DNA of 64,000 nucleotides from Seohaeicola zhoushanensis (GTDB taxonomy: Bacteria > Pseudomonadota > Alphaproteobacteria > Rhodobacterales > Rhodobacteraceae). Shown in pieces: positions 16,570 through 26,151 of the stretch (position 1 is its first letter; every line of letters begins with the position of its first letter). The DNA lies in NCBI RefSeq assembly GCF_014656415.1, contig NZ_BNCJ01000019.1, positions 18,468-82,467 on the forward strand, given 5' to 3'. A model generated the notes under the pieces. It saw nothing but the letters and a program-made list of their open reading frames with translations, was not told the origin of the DNA and ran no database searches. Position numbers and translations under genes: made by a program.

Positions 16570-17964
16570 GTGACTCGCGTGCACACAGACTTGACGGTCA
16601 TACCTCAGGGAGACGGATCCCGGCACGACGCATCCGAGGCAGAACTGCGGGAGTGGGTGGAAGCCTGTTTTGGCACATCCGTTCGCGACTGGATGCAGAT
16701 TTCCGGAGGCAACCGTTGCCGGTCCTGGCTGATCGGGTTGGAGCCCGGCCATGATGTGCCGCACACCGTCTATCTGCGCTATCAGCCACCCCGCGAACCT
16801 TCGGCCGAACCCTATACAGTATGGCGCGAAGCCTTGATCTACAGGGCTCTGGAGGCGACGGACGTGCGTGCACCGCGGCTGCTTGCGGTCCACAGGAGCT
16901 ATCAGGCGATCATCACCACGGCGGCCGAAGGACGCGCCGACTACCGGCGACTCACCGATCCGGACGAGAAGGCCGCCATCGCAGAGGATTTCGCGAAGGC
17001 TCTGGCAGAGTTGCACCGGCACCCGTTCGCGGATCTGGGCGGCACCGATTTCCCCGCCCCCGCGACCATCCGCGGCTGTGTGCTGGACGAAATCCGCACC
17101 TGGCAGGCGATGTATCAGGAAACCGGTCGCGAGGACGCGCTGATCGACCTTGCGCTAAAATGGTTGACCACTAACCTACCCGATCCCGAGGACCCCCCCG
17201 TGCTGGTGCACGGCGATGCGGGACCCGGCAACTTTCTGTTCAAGGACGGTCACATGACCGGCCTCGTCGACTGGGAACTCGCCCATCCCGGCGACCCGGT
17301 CGAAGACCTCGCCTGGTTCTGCATGCGCAGCGTGATGGAGCCGGTGCCGGACTTTGCCGCCGCACTCGCTGCATACGAGGCCGCCTCCGGCCGCACCATC
17401 GACCGCGAACGGCTGCTGTATCACCGCGTCTTCGTGTCTCTGCGGGTCGTCGTGATCCGACACCGCAACGTGACGGGCCTGCCGGGAAATTCCATCGTGT
17501 CGCGATCGCTGAACCGGAGGCTGCTGGTCGATGCACTGGCGGCGGCTCAGGGCATCGACCTCCCGGTGGTCGATGAGATCCCGGTTGAGGCCACAGACCG
17601 GACCGAATACTACGACGACATCGTGACCGACCTGCTGACGCTGTCCGACGGCCATCCGGGAAAGGTCACCGACTTTGCGAAGAACACTGCAAAGGTCATC
17701 AAGTACCTTCGCCAGTACGACATGATCGGACGCGAGACGGAAATCCGGAAGAAGCGGCTGATCGAGGATCTCCTCGGTGCGCGCTTCGACACGCTGCGCG
17801 AGGCCCGGGCGCGTCTGTCCCAGGGCATCCGTGACGACAGCATTCCCTTCGCGCCCGCGCTCGCACTGTTCGCGGCGCTTGTCCGCTACGAAGCCCAGCT
17901 TGCCGCGCCCTCCTCGGGGCGGATGGCCGAGCGGGGCTTTCCCCCCATTGCCAAGGAGACCTGA
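16570..17964 (+). CDS. APH-family phosphotransferase (ACAD10/11- and LvaA-like kinase)
   Basis: This 464-residue protein has an aminoglycoside/choline-kinase-type fold. The catalytic loop is HGDAGPGN (H214, D216, N221) and the metal-binding Asp is in GLVDWELAHPGD (about D234). An extra helical C-terminal domain of about 130 residues (from about 330) makes it longer than simple APH proteins. Related kinases are known to phosphorylate hydroxyacyl-CoA esters: the N-terminal domains of ACAD10/ACAD11, and LvaA of levulinate catabolism, which acts on 4-hydroxyvaleryl-CoA. That role would fit a pathway making hydroxyacids from lactones (inference). The start codon used is GTG. It is the first gene of a long operon, 4 bases before the next gene. 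Confidence 0.85.
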   Translation: MTRVHTDLTVIPQGDGSRHDASEAELREWVEACFGTSVRDWMQISGGNRCRSWLIGLEPGHDVPHTVYLRYQPPREPSAEPYTVWREALIYRALEATDVRAPRLLAVHRSYQAIITTAAEGRADYRRLTDPDEKAAIAEDFAKALAELHRHPFADLGGTDFPAPATIRGCVLDEIRTWQAMYQETGREDALIDLALKWLTTNLPDPEDPPVLVHGDAGPGNFLFKDGHMTGLVDWELAHPGDPVEDLAWFCMRSVMEPVPDFAAALAAYEAASGRTIDRERLLYHRVFVSLRVVVIRHRNVTGLPGNSIVSRSLNRRLLVDALAAAQGIDLPVVDEIPVEATDRTEYYDDIVTDLLTLSDGHPGKVTDFAKNTAKVIKYLRQYDMIGRETEIRKKRLIEDLLGARFDTLREARARLSQGIRDDSIPFAPALALFAALVRYEAQLAAPSSGRMAERGFPPIAKET

Positions 17965-17968
17965 CACC

Positions 17969-18943
17969 ATGACCGTTCATGACAAACCCGCCGTCGTGCC
18001 CGAGGACGACAATTTCCACTTCGACGTCCTCGGCGACAAGTGGTGGATGACGGAGACGGCCTGGTTCTCCTTTTGCAAGCCCGAGATCGGGCTGGGCGGC
18101 TGGCTCTACAACATGTTCCGACCCAACATCGGCACCGTCTCGGGCGGCTGCTGGATCTGGGAGCCCGGCGCGCATCAGCCGTGGGAGGTGCCCTACTATT
18201 CGAACCTCACCGCGATGCCGCTGGACCGGGACGCCGACCTGCGGGACGTGACCCTGCGCAACGGCGTGTCGATCCGCATGCTCGAGCCGCTGAAGAAATA
18301 TCACCTGACCTTCAAGGACCCCATGGGGTTCGAGGACCGGGGGCTGATCGCGCTCGACCTGACCTTCGACGCCGTGATGCCGCCGCGCCCGATGTCCAAG
18401 AACGACGGGTCCTTCCAGAAACTGACGCATTTCGACCAGTTCGGCCACGTGACCGGCACGATCCGTCTGCATGGCGAGGATATCGACATCGACTGCTACG
18501 CCATCCGCGACCGCAGCTGGGGCCCCCGCCCCGAACACCGCCCCGGTCAGAGCGCCTATGTGAGCGGCATCTCGGACCCGAGCCGCTGCTTCCTTGTCGT
18601 GACCAAATGGAACGACCCGGATTACGCGATCACCAACGGGTTCTTCACGCTGGACGGGACAACCGCGAATGTCGTTTCCGGCCAGCGCCGCGTCACCCGC
18701 GACGCCGACGGCGTGGTCGAGACGATCACGGTCGAGGGACGGGACGATCTGGGCCGCGAGCTTCATGCCGAAGGACGGCGGCTGAGCGGCATCATCATCA
18801 ACCGGCACAGCTTCGTCGACAGCAACGGCCTGATCGAATGGACCATCAACGGCGTCACCGGCCATGGCGAGGATCAGGACATGTGGCCGGTCCACAACTG
18901 GACGCGGCACCGGGGCAAGGGACGGATGGGGTCCCGGACGTGA
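17969..18943 (+). CDS. Conserved protein of unknown function (DUF7064/7065-like beta-rich)
   Basis: This 324-residue protein has no recognised catalytic motif. It is rich in aromatic residues and short beta-like segments (GDKWWMTETAWFSF, then GGCWIWEPGA, YAIRDRSWGPR and a closing EWTINGVTGHGEDQD). From memory, this pattern resembles proteins with DUF7064/DUF7065 domains, lipocalin-like barrels of unknown role that often lie beside APH-type kinases and acyl-CoA genes. No signal peptide is seen, so it should be cytoplasmic. It sits between the kinase (4-base gap) and a CaiB CoA-transferase (4-base overlap), so it probably binds or acts on the same acyl compound (inference). Confidence 0.75.
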   Translation: MTVHDKPAVVPEDDNFHFDVLGDKWWMTETAWFSFCKPEIGLGGWLYNMFRPNIGTVSGGCWIWEPGAHQPWEVPYYSNLTAMPLDRDADLRDVTLRNGVSIRMLEPLKKYHLTFKDPMGFEDRGLIALDLTFDAVMPPRPMSKNDGSFQKLTHFDQFGHVTGTIRLHGEDIDIDCYAIRDRSWGPRPEHRPGQSAYVSGISDPSRCFLVVTKWNDPDYAITNGFFTLDGTTANVVSGQRRVTRDADGVVETITVEGRDDLGRELHAEGRRLSGIIINRHSFVDSNGLIEWTINGVTGHGEDQDMWPVHNWTRHRGKGRMGSRT

Positions 18944-20139
18944 GCGACGACATGACCGACATGCACCAACCTCTGGCCGGGATCACCGTGATCGACCTCA
19001 GCCAGATCTACAACGGTCCCTACGCCACCTTCCTGATGGCCGCCGCCGGGGCCCGCGTCATCAAGATCGAACCGCCGGGGGGCGAGCCGCTGCGCCGGCG
19101 CGGTGTCGTGGGCGGGGCGGCCCTGCCCTTCGCCATGCTCAATGGCAACAAGGACTCCGTCGTGCTGGACCTCAAGACCGCTGAGGGCCTTGCGGCGCTC
19201 AAGTCGCTCGTGGCCGATGCCGATGTCATGGTCGAGAACTTCGCCCCCGGCACGACGGCCAAGCTCGGCATCGACGCGGACGCCATGCAGGCGCTGAACC
19301 CCCGGCTGATCTACGCGTCCTCCACCGGGTTCGGCGTGGACGGGCCCTACCGGACCTACCCGGCGATGGATCTGACCGTACAGGCCATGTCCGGCGTCAT
19401 GTCGATCACCGGCTTCCCCGACCGCCCGCCGGTCAAGGCGGGACCGGCGCTCTGCGACTTCTTCGCGGGCATCCACCTTTATGGCGCGATCGCCACCGCG
19501 CTGCTCGACCGCGAACGCACCGGGGTCGCCCGGCGTGTCAGCGTTGCGATGCAGGATGCGGTCTATGCCTCGCTCTCCTCGTCCCTCGGCATGGTCTGGG
19601 GCACCCGCGACGAGGCGACGCCGCCGCCCCCACGCACCGGCAACCGCCACGGCGGCATGGCCGAGAGCCCGTACAACGTCTACCCGACCTCCGACGGCTG
19701 GATCGCCATCATCTGCGTCGGCGACAAGCAGTGGCAGAAGCTTTGCCACGTCATGGAGCGGCCCGAGTTGCTGGAGGACCCGCGCTTCGCCTCGCTCAAG
19801 GAGCGTGTGGCGGTGATGGACACTGTGGACGCCATCGTCGGCGGCTGGACCGCGCGCTTCACCAAGGAAGAAGCCTTCGGCCAGCTGATGGCCGGCGGCG
19901 TACCCTGCGCACCCGTACGGACGCTCTCCGAGGTGATGGAGGACGAGAACATGCATGCCCGCGGGTCGCTGCAATATCAGGACCATCCGGAACTGGGGCG
20001 CATCGTCGTCCAGCATTCGCCCCTGCGCTACGAGGGCACCCCGCTGGCAGAGCTTGAGCCGAGCCACGAACTGGGCGCGGATACCGGGCGGGTGCTGGCC
20101 GAATTTGCGGCCGCCGCCGCTCAAAGGAAACTGTCATGA
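18940..20139 (+). CDS. CaiB/BaiF family CoA-transferase (second)
   Basis: This 399-residue class III CoA-transferase has the family N-terminus (GITVIDLSQIYNGPYATFLM) and the region around AMDLTVQAMSGVMSITG, whose aspartate aligns with the catalytic Asp. The GTG at 18940 overlaps the previous stop by 4 bases; ATG at 18952 is the alternative start. The gene overlaps hyuA by 4 bases downstream, so kinase, unknown protein, CoA-transferase and hyuAB are translationally linked. The last 63 codons are the intact paralogue of the fragment at 5382-5594. The operon setting suggests it activates the compound imported by the adjacent ABC transporter (inference). Confidence 0.92.
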   Translation: MSDDMTDMHQPLAGITVIDLSQIYNGPYATFLMAAAGARVIKIEPPGGEPLRRRGVVGGAALPFAMLNGNKDSVVLDLKTAEGLAALKSLVADADVMVENFAPGTTAKLGIDADAMQALNPRLIYASSTGFGVDGPYRTYPAMDLTVQAMSGVMSITGFPDRPPVKAGPALCDFFAGIHLYGAIATALLDRERTGVARRVSVAMQDAVYASLSSSLGMVWGTRDEATPPPPRTGNRHGGMAESPYNVYPTSDGWIAIICVGDKQWQKLCHVMERPELLEDPRFASLKERVAVMDTVDAIVGGWTARFTKEEAFGQLMAGGVPCAPVRTLSEVMEDENMHARGSLQYQDHPELGRIVVQHSPLRYEGTPLAELEPSHELGADTGRVLAEFAAAAAQRKLS

Positions 20140-22160
20140 CCGAACTGGTTGGCATCGACGTCGGCGGCACGTTCACCGACCTCTACTATTCGTCCGGCGC
20201 AGGTCCGGACGGCGATCGCGTTCTCAAGGTCCCGTCGACCCCCGACGACCCGAGCCGGGGCCTGATCGACGCGCTTGGCGCCGCCGGGCTCGACATCGCG
20301 CGGCTGGACGCGATCCTGCACGGCACGACCATCGCGACCAATGCGGTGATCGAACGTCGGGGCGCGACATGCGCGCTGATCACCACGAAGGGCTTCCGCG
20401 ACATCCTGGAACTGGGCCGCCGCGACCGGCAGCGCATGTACGGCCTCACCGGCGTGCAGCAGCCCCTCGTCCCCCGCCGGATGAGGTGGGAAGTCGCAGG
20501 CCGCATGGACCACAAGGGCAACGTGCTGACCGAGCTGGACGAGGCCGCGCTTCACGACCTCGCCGCCGCGCTGGCGGGCGAGGGCGTGGAATGCGTCATC
20601 GTCGCCTTCCTGCACAGCTACGCCAACACCGCGCATGAACGGCGTGCGAAGGAAATCCTGAAGGCCGCCAATGCCGACTGGGAGGTCGTGCTGTCCTCGG
20701 ACGTCGTGCGCGAATACTACGAGTTCGAGCGCACCAGCACCGCCGTCGTGCAGGGCTACCTCCAGCCGCTGGTCTCGCGCTACGTGCGCAACCTCACGGC
20801 GAAACTGGGCACTTTGCAATTCGGGCGGCAGACGCTGGTCATGCAGTCCAACGGCGGCCTCGTGCCGCTGCCGCAGCTGTCGGAGAAGGCGGCCAACATC
20901 GTCCGCTCGGGTCCGGCCGCCGGCGTCATGGCCGCCGCGCAGATCGCGCGGGAGGCGGGGTTTGCCAACGTCATCACCGGTGACATGGGCGGCACCAGCT
21001 ATGACGTTGCGGTGATCGTCGACGGCAAGCCGCAGATCGCCGAGACGACAGAGCTCGACTTTCGCGTGCCGCTGCGCCTGCCGATGATCGACGTGCACAC
21101 CATCGGCGCGGGCGGCGGGTCCATCGCCTATTGCGACCGGGGCGGCATCCTTCAGGTCGGCCCGCAGAGCGCGGGCGCCGTGCCGGGGCCGGTGTGCTTC
21201 GGACGCGGCGGGACCGAACCGACCGTGGCGGATGCGAACGCCGTGCTGGGACGGATCAATCCCGATCGTCCGATCGGGCTGAAGCATCTCGACCGGCTCG
21301 ACATCGCGGGTGCGCGGGCGGCGATGCAGCGGCTCGGCGACCAGCTGGGCCTCGGGGTCGAGCAGACGGCCGAGGCGATCCTGACGGTCGTCAATCACAT
21401 CATGGCCCGTCGCACGCGCCTTCTGACGGTCGAGCAGGGGCTGGACCCGCGCGATTTCGTCCAGGTCTCGTTCGGCGGCGCAGGCCCGCTGCACGGCGCC
21501 GCGATCATGCGCGAGGTCGGGATTCGAACGATGCTGCTGCCGCCTTTCCCCGGCGTGCTCTGTGCGCTTGGCTGCGCCGTGGCGAACCTGCGCTACGACC
21601 TGTCCCGCACCATCGAGAAACCGCTGAGCGACGTGCCCGAGACCGAGATCCGCGAGATCCTCGCCCGGCAGGCCATGGACGGGCGGGCCGAACTGGAGGC
21701 CGCGAACGTGACGCTCGAGGCGACCGAGGTCCGGCATCTGGCCAACATCTCCTACATCGGACAGATCCACACCCTGCGCGTCCCGATCGAGGCCGACTGG
21801 TCGCACGCCCGCATCACCGCGGCGTTCGAGGATCTGTACAAGACCGAATACGGCAACACGCTGGACGGCATCCCGGTGGCCCTGGTCGGGCTGGTCACGG
21901 CGGTCGAGGGTGTGCGGCCGAAGCCGCCGCTCGGCTCCGAAGTTGAGGAGGCGACCGATACGCCCGCGCCGGTCGGGCATCGCGACGTCTGGTTCGGCGC
22001 CTGGATCCGGACACCGATCTACGACCGCGCGACGTTCCGGCCCGGCATGGGCTTCGACGGCCCCGCCATCGTGGAACAGGGCGACACGACCTCGGTCATA
22101 GAGCCCGGCCAGAGAGCGCGGGTCGACCGGCTCCAGAACATCCTGGTGGAGGTGGCATGA
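20136..22160 (+). CDS. Hydantoinase/oxoprolinase family, A subunit
   Basis: This 674-residue protein has the ASKHA-type ATP-binding start GIDVGGTFTDLYY (residues 6-18), the second nucleotide motif GDMGGTSYDVAV, and GAGGGSIAYCDRGG. In this family (hydantoinases, 5-oxoprolinase, caprolactamase, acetone and acetophenone carboxylases) the A subunit phosphorylates a carbonyl or amide so that the B subunit can hydrolyse or carboxylate it. Length fits HyuA. It overlaps the genes on both sides by 4 bases. The family chemistry allows either ATP-driven lactam/imide opening or ketone carboxylation, and the sequence does not decide between them. Confidence 0.92.
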   Translation: MTELVGIDVGGTFTDLYYSSGAGPDGDRVLKVPSTPDDPSRGLIDALGAAGLDIARLDAILHGTTIATNAVIERRGATCALITTKGFRDILELGRRDRQRMYGLTGVQQPLVPRRMRWEVAGRMDHKGNVLTELDEAALHDLAAALAGEGVECVIVAFLHSYANTAHERRAKEILKAANADWEVVLSSDVVREYYEFERTSTAVVQGYLQPLVSRYVRNLTAKLGTLQFGRQTLVMQSNGGLVPLPQLSEKAANIVRSGPAAGVMAAAQIAREAGFANVITGDMGGTSYDVAVIVDGKPQIAETTELDFRVPLRLPMIDVHTIGAGGGSIAYCDRGGILQVGPQSAGAVPGPVCFGRGGTEPTVADANAVLGRINPDRPIGLKHLDRLDIAGARAAMQRLGDQLGLGVEQTAEAILTVVNHIMARRTRLLTVEQGLDPRDFVQVSFGGAGPLHGAAIMREVGIRTMLLPPFPGVLCALGCAVANLRYDLSRTIEKPLSDVPETEIREILARQAMDGRAELEAANVTLEATEVRHLANISYIGQIHTLRVPIEADWSHARITAAFEDLYKTEYGNTLDGIPVALVGLVTAVEGVRPKPPLGSEVEEATDTPAPVGHRDVWFGAWIRTPIYDRATFRPGMGFDGPAIVEQGDTTSVIEPGQRARVDRLQNILVEVA

Positions 22161-23929
22161 TGGACCCCGTAACCCTTGCCGTCGTGCGCGGCGCGCTGGA
22201 ACAGATCGGCGACGAGATGGACCAGCACCTGATCCGGGCGGCGCTTTCCCCGATCATCTCGGAAACCAACGACTGCGCGCATGGCATTTATGATCCCTTG
22301 ACCGGAGAGACCATCGCGCAGGGCGGGCTCGGCCTGCCGATGTTCCTGGCCAACATGCAGTTCACCGTGCAGCGGATGATCCCCTTCGTCGAGAAGGCGG
22401 GAGGGTTCCGGCCCGGCGACGTCTGGATCACCAACGATCCCTACCTCTCCGGCACGCATCTGAACGACGTGATCCTGATTTCCCCCCATTTCGTGGACGG
22501 AGAGCTGTTCGCTCTGTTCGCCAATACCGGTCACTGGATGGACATGGGCGGCGGCACGCCAGGAGGCTGGGTTCCGACCGCGCAGGAGATCCACCAGGAG
22601 GGCATCATCATCCCGCCGCTCAAGCTGGTCGAGGGCGGAAAGCGGAACGAGGGGATCATCGGCATGATCACCGCCAACGTCCGCCTTCCGCAGCAGCTTC
22701 TGGGCGACCTGTCGGCGATGATCAACGTCTTCGCCATCGGACAGCGCGGGCTGGACGACCTGATCGGGCGCTACGGCGTGCCGGTCCTCAAGGACTGCAT
22801 CGCCGAGATGATGAGCCGGTCCGAGACGCAGATGCGGTCGTACATCTCGGACATGCCGGACGGCACCTACAGGGTCGAGGACTTCTTCGACAACGACGGC
22901 GTGGTCGATGCACCGCTGAAGGTGCGGCTGGCACTGACCGTCACGGGCAGCGACCTGAGTTTTGATTTCGCCGGAACCGACGGCCCGGCGGTCGGGCCGA
23001 TGAACATCTCGGACGCGACGACGCGGTCGATGTGCTTCGTCGCGCTCAAGCACATCTTCCCGGACGTGCCGGTGAATGGCGGCGCCTTCCGCCCGACCCG
23101 CTTCGCGATCCCCGAGGGCTGTATCCTGTCGGCCAGCTACCCCTCGGCCGTGGGCGGTACGACGGAGATCACGCAGCGCATCGTCGATGTGGTCTTCGGC
23201 GCCTTTGCCCAGGCGATGCCCGCGCTTGCCCCGGCCGCGCCCTTCGGGACCACCGGCGTGGCCACCGTGTCGGGCAGGCGTCCGGACGAGGGGGGCTATT
23301 TCGTCGCCGTCTATCCCTACCCGGGCGGCTACGGCGGCAGCGCGGAATCCGACGGGCTGATCAACGGCACCCCGCCCAGCTCCATGGCCAAGTTCATGTC
23401 GGTCGAGATGTCGGAGCACCGTTATCCCGTCCGCTTCGACCACTACGCGATCCGTGAGGGGTCGGGCGGCGCGGGGCTGCACCGGGGCGGCTGCGGGTCG
23501 GCCTACGGGATCGAGACATTGTCGGACGTGCTGGTGTCGATCCTCGGCGACCGGGTGGACCACCAGCCCTTCGGCGTCGGCGGAGGTCGGCCTGCGGCCG
23601 GCAACAGCGTCACCCTGCACACCGGCGGCAAGACCTGGACCCCGCCCTTCCGCTCGAAGGCCGAACGCGTGCGCTTCGCGGCGGGGGACCGGTTCGACCT
23701 CGGCTCTCCCGGTGGCGGTGGCTACGGCGATCCGCTGGAGCGCGACCCCGGCGCGATCGAGGACGACCTGAACGACGGGCTGGTCGGTGCGGAGGCGGCG
23801 CGCGACCTCTACGGCGCCGTCGTCACCGAGGACCGCAGGATTTTCGACCGGCCGGTCTACAGCGTGGACCGGCAGAAAACCCAAGCCGAACGGGACAGGC
23901 GGAAATCCGACCTGCGACGGACCGGCTGA
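22157..23929 (+). CDS. Hydantoinase/oxoprolinase family, B subunit
   Basis: This 590-residue HyuB-type subunit has the conserved TNDPYLSGTHLNDVILISP segment (about 96-114), a metal-binding-type histidine in GHWMDMGGGTPGGW, and the C-terminal GSPGGGGYGDP motif. It works together with the A subunit encoded immediately upstream, with which it overlaps by 4 bases. ATG codons occur at 22157 and 22160; the first gives the classical ATGATGA overlap. A 43-base gap with a GGAGGAGG ribosome site then leads to the ABC transporter genes, so uptake and first attack on the substrate are likely encoded in one operon. Confidence 0.92.
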   Translation: MMDPVTLAVVRGALEQIGDEMDQHLIRAALSPIISETNDCAHGIYDPLTGETIAQGGLGLPMFLANMQFTVQRMIPFVEKAGGFRPGDVWITNDPYLSGTHLNDVILISPHFVDGELFALFANTGHWMDMGGGTPGGWVPTAQEIHQEGIIIPPLKLVEGGKRNEGIIGMITANVRLPQQLLGDLSAMINVFAIGQRGLDDLIGRYGVPVLKDCIAEMMSRSETQMRSYISDMPDGTYRVEDFFDNDGVVDAPLKVRLALTVTGSDLSFDFAGTDGPAVGPMNISDATTRSMCFVALKHIFPDVPVNGGAFRPTRFAIPEGCILSASYPSAVGGTTEITQRIVDVVFGAFAQAMPALAPAAPFGTTGVATVSGRRPDEGGYFVAVYPYPGGYGGSAESDGLINGTPPSSMAKFMSVEMSEHRYPVRFDHYAIREGSGGAGLHRGGCGSAYGIETLSDVLVSILGDRVDHQPFGVGGGRPAAGNSVTLHTGGKTWTPPFRSKAERVRFAAGDRFDLGSPGGGGYGDPLERDPGAIEDDLNDGLVGAEAARDLYGAVVTEDRRIFDRPVYSVDRQKTQAERDRRKSDLRRTG

Positions 23930-23972
23930 CCGCGCGTCCCGAGGGACCGCACCATAGGAGGAGGAGACGACT

Positions 23973-25196
23973 ATGACCATGACAAGACGCGCGGCGCTGA
24001 TGGCCGCCCTGGCCGGATCGCTGATGATCGGCGCCCCGGCCGGCGCCCAGGACGGGCCCCTGAAGATCGGAGCCGTGAACCCCTATTCCGGCCCCTTCGC
24101 TCAGTATGGCGACGAGACGACGCGGGGTTATGAGCTGGCCGCCAAGCAGGTGAATGCCCAGGGCGGCGTCCTCGGCCGCCAGGTCGAGATCGTGCGCGGC
24201 AGCGCCACCACCGCCCAGGAAGGGCTGAGCGTGGTCGAACAGCTGGTCGGCCGAGACAAGGTCGATGCGCTGATCGGCACCTACATCAGCTCGATCTCCA
24301 ACTCGGCCAGCGAGACCGCGCTGAACTACGGCAAGCTCTACTGGGAGACCAACGCCCTGGCCATGTCGCTGACCGAACGTGCCCTGCCGAACTATGCCCG
24401 GTCCGGCCCCAGTGCCGTGACCTTCGCCGAGCGCTCGGTCCAGGGCGTGACGGAGCTTCTCTCCAAGGTGGTCGGCAAGGCCCCCGGCGAGATGAAGGTC
24501 TGGCTTGAGCATGAGGACAGCGCCTACGGCACCTCGATCGCCGAGGCGCAGAAGGAGCTGCTGGAAGAGGCGGGCGTCAGCGTCCAGATCGGCGCGCACA
24601 GCTTCAAGGCCATCGACCTGACCGACTCGATCCTGCGGGCCAAGGCCGATGCGCCCGATGTGTGGATCAACACCGGTTACGTGATCGACACCAACCTGCT
24701 GCTGCGCACCGCGCAGGAACAGGGCTTCACCCCTCCGGTGATGATGACCGTCGGCACCGGCGACACCTCCGAGACGCTCGAAGCGCTCGGCCAGGACTAT
24801 CTGGAGGGCGTGCTGGTCGTGTCCTATCCGCGCGCCGACATCTCCGAGACCTACGGTCCCGGGTCCGACGCGTTCCTCGACCTGTACCGCAGCGAATACA
24901 ACCGCGACCCGATCGCCCCGCAGGGCATGAACGCCTACTTCGGCGCGATGCTGCTGTTCGAGGCCATCGAGGCTGCCGGCTCGACCGAGTTCGAGGCGGT
25001 GATGACGGCGGCCAAGGCGATCGACCGGCCCGAGGGCAGCAGCCTGACCGGCTATGGCGTCATGTTCGACGACACGATGCAGAACGTGCGTGCGCTGCCA
25101 GTGATCGCGCAATGGCAGGGCGGCCAGATGAAGGCCGTCTTCCCGACCTCCGCCGTGGCGGACGGTGTCGCCCTGGTGAACCTCCCTCGCCAGTGA
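23973..25196 (+). CDS. ABC transporter substrate-binding protein (branched-chain/LivK type)
   Basis: This 407-residue type I periplasmic binding protein starts with a signal peptide that has a twin-arginine start (MTRRAALMAALAG), cut after AGA near residue 25. The mature protein begins LKIGAVNPYSGPFAQYG, followed by AAKQVNAQGGVLGRQVE, the standard LivK/amide-binding opening. Such proteins bind amino acids, amides, aromatic acids or short acyl compounds. Next to hyuAB, an amide, lactam or ketone-derived acid is more likely than leucine (inference). A long stem-loop follows the stop, before the permease genes. Confidence 0.92.
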   Translation: MTMTRRAALMAALAGSLMIGAPAGAQDGPLKIGAVNPYSGPFAQYGDETTRGYELAAKQVNAQGGVLGRQVEIVRGSATTAQEGLSVVEQLVGRDKVDALIGTYISSISNSASETALNYGKLYWETNALAMSLTERALPNYARSGPSAVTFAERSVQGVTELLSKVVGKAPGEMKVWLEHEDSAYGTSIAEAQKELLEEAGVSVQIGAHSFKAIDLTDSILRAKADAPDVWINTGYVIDTNLLLRTAQEQGFTPPVMMTVGTGDTSETLEALGQDYLEGVLVVSYPRADISETYGPGSDAFLDLYRSEYNRDPIAPQGMNAYFGAMLLFEAIEAAGSTEFEAVMTAAKAIDRPEGSSLTGYGVMFDDTMQNVRALPVIAQWQGGQMKAVFPTSAVADGVALVNLPRQ

Positions 25197-25203
25197 CGCC
25201 AGA

Positions 25204-25236
25204 CCTGCTGCCGGGGCGCATCGCGCCGGCAGCAGG
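25204..25236 (+). other. Stem-loop after the LivK-type gene
   Basis: CCTGCTGCCG and CGGCAGCAGG form a perfect 10-bp stem, continued after a GG bulge by GCGC/GCGC around an ATC loop. It begins 8 bases after the binding-protein stop and ends 24 bases before the permease start. The place and lack of a T-run match the other structures found after binding-protein genes in this window. Confidence 0.7.
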
Positions 25237-25260
25237 CAATGGTTCCAACAGGAGAGTGCC

Positions 25261-26151
25261 ATGCTGGACGTTCTGAACATTCTGACCGTGGGGGTGCTCC
25301 TCGGGGGCATCTACGCGATCGTGGCCGTCGGGCTGAACCTGATCTTCGGGGTGATCCGGGTGGTCAACTTCGCGCAGGGCGAATTCGTCACCTTCGGGCT
25401 CTACGGCGCCTACGCGGCCCAGATCGCGACGGGCATGGACCCCTATCTCGCGCCGCTGATCGTCGTGCCCGTGCTGTTCGTGCTGGGGGCCGTGATCTAC
25501 ATCGTCATCCTGCGCCCGCTGCAGAACGACCCGATGATGCAGGTCTTCGCCACCTTCGGCATCCTGATGGTGTCGCAGAACGCCATCCTCGCCCTGACGG
25601 GGGGTGTCGCCTATTCGGTTCAGTCCGCGTTCATCGGCATGTCGGTCAGCCTCGGCCCGATCCAGATCGGCCTGTCGCGGGTGATCGTCCTTGCGGTGGC
25701 CACGCTGGTGACGGCCGCCGTGGCGCTCTACCTCCGACATACGCGCAACGGCAAGGCGATCCGGGCCGTCGCGCAGGACCGCACCGCCGCGCGGCTCATG
25801 GGGATCCGGGTCGAGACGGTCTATACACTGACCTTCGGCATAGGCGCGGCGCTAGCCGGTCTGGCCGGCTGCTTGCTGTCGCCGCTCTACACCATGACCC
25901 CGCAGATCGGCATGAACTTCATCCTGCCGGCCTTCGCGGTCGTCGTGCTGGGCGGCCTCGGCTCCGTACTGGGCGCCTTCGTGGGCGGCTTCGTCGTCGG
26001 ACTGACCGAGGCGCTGGCGGGCTTCTACCTGGACCCGGCGCTGAAACATGCCGTCATTTTCATCGTGTTCATCGCCGTGCTGGTCGTGCGCCCCTCCGGG
26101 CTGTTCGGCGTGGCCGGTGCAGAGGAGGTCGGACTCCGTGACCAAAACTGA
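25261..26151 (+). CDS. ABC transporter permease (LivH type)
   Basis: This 296-residue inner-membrane protein has about 8 hydrophobic segments. The start GGIYAIVAVGLNLIFGVIRV followed by NFAQGEF is the LivH hallmark, and the cytoplasmic loop with AVAQDRTAARLMGI, which docks on the ATPases, is present. It overlaps the LivM-type gene by 14 bases. Together with LivM it forms the channel for the substrate delivered by the LivK-type protein. Confidence 0.93.
   Translation: MLDVLNILTVGVLLGGIYAIVAVGLNLIFGVIRVVNFAQGEFVTFGLYGAYAAQIATGMDPYLAPLIVVPVLFVLGAVIYIVILRPLQNDPMMQVFATFGILMVSQNAILALTGGVAYSVQSAFIGMSVSLGPIQIGLSRVIVLAVATLVTAAVALYLRHTRNGKAIRAVAQDRTAARLMGIRVETVYTLTFGIGAALAGLAGCLLSPLYTMTPQIGMNFILPAFAVVVLGGLGSVLGAFVGGFVVGLTEALAGFYLDPALKHAVIFIVFIAVLVVRPSGLFGVAGAEEVGLRDQN

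Noticed and set aside
20121..23980. Two long minus-strand frames opposite hyuA and hyuB
   Set aside because: Both are shadows of the hydantoinase subunit genes; composition and lack of motifs speak against coding.
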